Assembly (NCBI GenBank): GCA_003833135.1
Contig: QZLH01000312.1
Span: 13,843 to 37,972 of the forward strand
Source: Oehlia diaphana
Taxonomy: Eukaryota; Glomeromycota; Glomeromycetes; Glomerales; Glomeraceae
DNA: 24,130 nt
Reading direction: 5' to 3'
The stretch's first letter is position 1. Each line of letters opens with the position of its first letter. Below are positions 20,532 through 24,130 of this stretch, piece after piece. Made by a program: the position numbers and the translations under genes. The notes under the pieces are model-generated. The model was not told the DNA's origin, did no database searches, and worked only from the letters and a program-made list of their open reading frames with translations.

Positions 20532-21831
20532 ATAGAATACTTGTGTTTTAGTAAGAATTGTATAGTTCTGCTAGAATACTATTTCCTATGGACTAAGACA
20601 ATCACATGGTCATGGTCTTGTAATGAAATTGTGCTGCAGCACTTACCACGTGTTGCTACATTCTGTCATTGCACTTAATTTTTCATACTATGAGAAATTA
20701 TTGTACTCTCTATTTTGGTTCACTGTGTTGTTAACAAGTGACGAAATGTGATACTGTGACTATATCTCCTAAAACCTCTGCTTCCTACCGTCTGGGTAGC
20801 TTACAAGGCATTTTGTTTATGGTCACAATCCTTAGTATTACGAATGCGGATAGAAAAGAGTATTATACTGTTGACGTTTTTCTTTCGTATGTAGGACGTG
20901 TATTGAGTTGTTCTAGTAACATTAGTCTCACTGAAACGGTTAATGAGTAAATGATTTGCCGACCATTGTAGCCCTATTTTCATTTTCATTGTGTAATAGA
21001 ATTCGTATTTATAGTTCTGTATTAACTGTGCTATTATAATTTGTATCTCGCTAGTGTGGACAGTATGTATACCTGGGTTATATTTAGTGGCAATATTTCA
21101 AGTGAAGCTATGTCTACTGAAGCACAATAAATGGACCAGCCGTATATCCGAAATTCTGAAGGGTTTACTGCAGAATTCTATTGGATATACTTTACGTATG
21201 CGATTAATAATTATAGAGTCTCCTTAGGAGATATGTTTCCCTATAAAGTATAGCATAACAAATACCCAAGTGTAATCAAATCCTTGCTCTGTTACGCAAC
21301 ATTAATATTTGTCTATACACTGCACATATACATTAATTATACTTCCAGTAGCAGAATTCATTACATCAAAATATAGTTACGAATAAATTACAAGCATTTT
21401 TGTTTACTAGGAATGTTCTCAGTTTTTGCAGCAAATGAAAACAACAGCTAAGTGTATTAAAAGACGTCAAGATGTAGTAAACGATGATAAAAGTATATCA
21501 CAAAGCTAGTATTACCGTTCCTTCCTTGGAGCAAAGAGAAAATAGGTACAGCCCAGCCGTGTCTCTCCCTTCGTTCCACAGTGATTAACCTATTTCCTTG
21601 TCTACTGTACTACTGCTTTCGGTCATCTCCTGATCAAAAACAAAACTTTGCCAAGAGCCACTTCTCTTGCAACACATCTGTTCTACATAGATTGTACTTC
21701 AATTTGTTCCATAAGTAAATACATCTAACAACACTAATGCGATTGAGAAAGCGTATCATAGACAGGCTCTGAATACATACACACCATTGCAAGCAATTAG
21801 AACTACATCATAATTTCCCTGGCTTTAATAA
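20532..21831. other. No supported gene
   Basis: A 70-codon plus frame at 20738-20950 has no family features. The 300 bp before the phosphatase include the AT-rich TTTAATAA immediately upstream of its ATG, a plausible but unproven promoter or leader element. Confidence 0.4.
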
Positions 21832-22579
21832 ATGGCTCTCTCAGATAGATGGCTAAAAGTGATGGCTCCCCGTAGCGTCGCACCTAACGAGATCATTTCT
21901 GATTTTCTCTACATGAGAAACGCAGAAACTGCTTGCTGGTTACCGCATCTGATATCTTGCAAAATTACGCATGTGATAAATCTCGGAGACTGTTCTAACT
22001 TTTGGGAAGAAAAGAAGGTAGTCGACGATGAGATTGAGCATCTATCCAGACAGAATCTAACAAGTTATCCAGAATATAAACCCCTTTATACCTAAAAATA
22101 TGCATAGATGATAACCCATTTGCCGATATCTATCAACATATTGGGACCTGCAATGCGTTTATCGAGAAAGCTAAGGATCGAGATGGATGTGTGTTCGTAC
22201 ACTGTTTTGCGGGAATAAGTAGGTCCGCATCTATCGTAATTGCGTATCTAATGCATTTCCAAAAATTCCATACGACGTCGCCTTTGAGCAATGCAATCAA
22301 AAACGGACAGTCTATCTGAACAGTGGATTCGTTAGACAGTTAAAAGGATATGAAATAGAATTGGGTCTTGACCCTAAAGGTCGTTACCAGAAAGAAGAGA
22401 TCACACAAAGGACTTCTATTTTTGCGGAAGAATATTGATGACGCATTATCCAGCAGCCATTTCTGTTACAGAAATCGCAGCCAATCTATTCAAGCTTATC
22501 CATTACTGGTACAATCAAAACAGTAGTAGACAGTCCAAAGGACACAAGTCACTACGTCACTGAACCTAGATATTGATAA
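21832..22579 (+). pseudogene. Dual-specificity protein phosphatase, two frameshifts
   Basis: The ATG at 21832 starts a frame containing a typical DSP N-terminal pattern (ITHVINLG). At the A5 run 22094-22098 the text passes to a second frame with the general-acid region (CIDDNPFADI). The catalytic P-loop HCFAGISRSAS follows, with Cys at 22203-22205 and Arg at 22221-22223, then IVIAYLM. At a second A5 run (22261-22265) a third frame continues with YLNSGFVRQLKGYE, the usual end of the fold. Both shifts equal one lost base. A TGA-TGA pair at 22436-22441 is followed by 44 codons of Pro/Gln/Ser-rich text before TGA-TAA (22574-22579). The family removes phosphate from Tyr and Ser/Thr. Large DNA viruses carry such enzymes, but so do all eukaryotes, so origin is open. 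All catalytic residues are present. Confidence 0.88.
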
Positions 22580-22703
22580 GAGACTAAACGTATACGAGAA
22601 CATTGTTCCATGGGTATATGTCCACAGTCGATGCGTACATGTTACCAATTTATTAGTAATACTGAAGATGATTAATGGACAAAAACTATCATGTATGTAT
22701 CTG

Positions 22704-22784
22704 TAACCTGAGCGTCTTGCCCTAGGTTATGCATACTATGTAGAATTCCTTTACGATTAGGAACACATTGCTTCACAATGCCAT
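22704..22784. repeat. Dispersed modules: GCGTCTTGCC hairpin and AGGAACACATT hairpin
   Basis: 22704-22729 places GAGCGTCTTGCCCT between TAACCT and AGGTTA, a perfect 6-bp stem. At 22759-22784 the AGGAACACATT module carries CATTGCTTCACAATG. Compared with ATTACTTCGTAAT at 4027, an A-T stem pair has become G-C, so both sides changed together. The block lies soon after the phosphatase remnant. Confidence 0.6.
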
Positions 22785-23431
22785 GAGCGAAGCTTATCCG
22801 AGGAATGCTGACTAGCATAAAGAGACTAGTTGACCATACTGATAAGGTCGTACATCATACCTAAATATCATCAATGTGGGCACTTGTTAATAACGTATGA
22901 ATTTCTTCTACTGAACTTCTACACAGTATTAGTTATTTTCATATTCACTTAGTTGGCAAAGCCCAGTAGAACTAGCGAAGCCTATTTCTACACACCAGAG
23001 ATGAAGGATCACTTATTTTTTCAGGATACTGCTATTGGTGAAGTATAAGCACGAGAGGAAATCAAAAGAAACAACAGAAGAGATTAACCACATTTTGTAG
23101 CCGATTTAGTATAAACAACAGGTTATATTCAGCTGTTGCGATGTCTTCTCTATCCAACAAAATTTTCATGTCTGAAATAATGAGACACATTCTAATCGGG
23201 AATGCTCTTCAGGTTCTGTAGTCAATAAGTTATTTCATGCATAATACTGAACCCAATTCACGGTCTCCTCCGTTGACTTATTTAACTATTCATCAATGAC
23301 GTGTAGTCGAGATGAAATTCACGGATTGCTTTTACGGTAAATGGTGACCGCTAGTGGTTACTTTACACGGTTGTCTCGTTAGCTACTTTATGTAATATAT
23401 GTTGTAGTTACTTTGTATGTGTAGATGTTTT
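22785..23431. other. No supported gene
   Basis: There are only short frames. AGCGAAGCT-type hairpin fragments (about 22789 and 22974) resemble the TTC-loop family in reverse. Nothing else recognisable. Confidence 0.4.
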
Positions 23432-23482
23432 CTATCCAGAGGGTACGAAGTAGATGGAATAGGCGGCAAGAACCCCTTCGGG
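23432..23482. repeat. 22-nt double-hairpin module plus CCC-TTC-GGG hairpin
   Basis: 23432-23453 starts CTATCCAGAGG and ends GTACGAAGTAG, a diverged copy of the module at 16415 and 18988. Just downstream is GGCAAGA and the CCCTTCGGG hairpin (23474-23482), a pairing also seen at 16897-16915. The combination sits inside a 112-codon open frame (23417-23755) that is therefore unlikely to be a gene. Confidence 0.6.
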
Positions 23483-24047
23483 CAGTTTCATGAAGATTTT
23501 TCCTATACACATCTTGAAGCCTTTACTAATTTCTCCGTTCTTCAGAAAACGTCCTATGCAATAGTTATTCCAAGGGACGTAGCAATTTTCGTATATAGTG
23601 TATTATCATCTCTCAACAATAATACATTTCAACGCCTTTGGCGTATGAAAATAAGAAATAAATTACGTGCAAACTGTATTCGAGAAAAAACCTGCATGGA
23701 TTTCCAATTGAATGACACTCAAGTGTACAGCTGCGTGATTTTGCTGATTTTATAGGATTTCTATTTGATTACACATTGTTGACGAGTTCCTCATTTCGTA
23801 ATAGGAAACACTAACATATTGTGCATTTCTTTGACATCCTTTGTTCATTCCAGACATTCTAAGTAACGACCTCAGATAACAAACAAGTATACTCTGCAGA
23901 ATAAGACAATGGTAAACGAAAGTACTAATATAGGAATAATGGGTAATGGTAAATACTGTGGACATATCGCCATTGATTGTCAATTATTTCTTGTTCACCT
24001 AATGCGCCGTGTGTAGGGTTGGTAAAATAACCGTTAGTTATGAATTT
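23483..24047. other. No supported gene
   Basis: Frames open on both strands (plus to 23755, minus 23983-23750) have no recognisable features. The sequence becomes simple and AT-rich towards the right edge. Confidence 0.4.
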
Positions 24048-24092
24048 GGTTAATTAACCGGTTAATTAACGGTTAGTTAACGGTTAATTAAC
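24048..24092. repeat. Palindromic tandem repeat of GGTTAATTAAC
   Basis: Four copies follow each other (24048, 24060, 24071 and 24082) with one A-to-G change in the third and one extra C after the first. Each unit is itself nearly palindromic (GGTTAATTAACC). A related ACCGTTAGTTAT lies just upstream. The array may continue beyond the window. Confidence 0.85.
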
Positions 24093-24130
24093 CCATAAAT
24101 AACCTGTATATATAATTTTAAGGAAGTTAA

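Noticed and set aside
21832..22270. Euplotes-type programmed +1 frameshifting in the phosphatase
   Set aside because: The shift points lack the AAA-TAA/TAG slippery context. The first shift is at CCTAAAAAT and the second has no stop at the shift. The direction also fits loss of one base.
23417..23755. 112-codon plus-strand ORF
   Set aside because: Its start contains the 22-nt repeat module and the CCC-TTC-GGG hairpin, so it is built from repeat DNA. The rest has no features.
1..24130. tRNA or rRNA genes
   Set aside because: No cloverleaf with a recognisable TTCGA-type T-arm or conserved rRNA segment was seen by eye. A tRNA covariance scan would be needed to exclude a degenerate one.

Overview
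The window is AT-rich, eukaryotic or large-DNA-virus-like DNA. It has no bacterial operons, no ribosome-binding sites, and no rRNA or tRNA genes that I could recognise. Most of it is non-coding and carries many short palindromic and modular repeats. Embedded in it is a compact cluster of genes on alternating strands (about 8.4-15.1 kb), with two or three further gene remnants nearer the edges. The protein types suggest a replication module of a large eukaryotic DNA virus or virus-derived element: a SAP/SF1-helicase/DEDDh-exonuclease fusion, a possible PrimPol-type primase, a dual-specificity phosphatase, an HMG-box-like protein and several proteins I do not recognise. Nearly all the genes are interrupted, so my best reading is an old viral-type insertion decaying inside a protist, algal, fungal or invertebrate genome. 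A poorly polished long-read contig of a real virus is the main alternative. I cannot name the organism or the virus family.

Layout: 0-1.3 kb, repeat modules and AT-rich DNA. 1.33-2.91 kb (+), a broken gene for an acidic Tyr/Asp-rich protein. 2.9-8.3 kb, no convincing gene, but a cluster of palindromic and duplicated repeats near 3.5-3.75 kb and a 17-bp tandem repeat at 5.35 kb. 8.41-9.41 kb (-), an intact 334-residue ORF. 9.59-11.96 kb (+), the helicase-exonuclease in one frame with three in-frame TGA codons. 12.06-12.52 kb (-), a heavily broken cryptic gene. 12.60-14.52 kb (+), a primase-like gene with one frameshift. 14.21-15.12 kb (-), a second cryptic gene overlapping the primase tail. 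15.1-16.4 kb, non-coding. 16.4-19.2 kb, two mosaic repeat blocks in largely inverted orientation around about 1.8 kb with no gene. 19.85-20.53 kb (+), a frameshifted HMG-box-like gene. 21.83-22.58 kb (+), a twice-frameshifted dual-specificity phosphatase. 22.7-24.1 kb, further repeat modules and a short palindromic tandem repeat at the right edge.

Two patterns run through the window. First, the gene breaks are mostly of two kinds: in-frame TGA codons, and shifts equivalent to losing one base, usually at or near a short homopolymer. This leaves three explanations to separate: true decay, residual sequencing error, or unusual TGA decoding. Second, the non-coding DNA is seeded with small hairpins sharing a C-TTC-G apex but with different stems, plus larger modules that recur in both orientations. 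These look like a mobile or fold-conserved repeat family.
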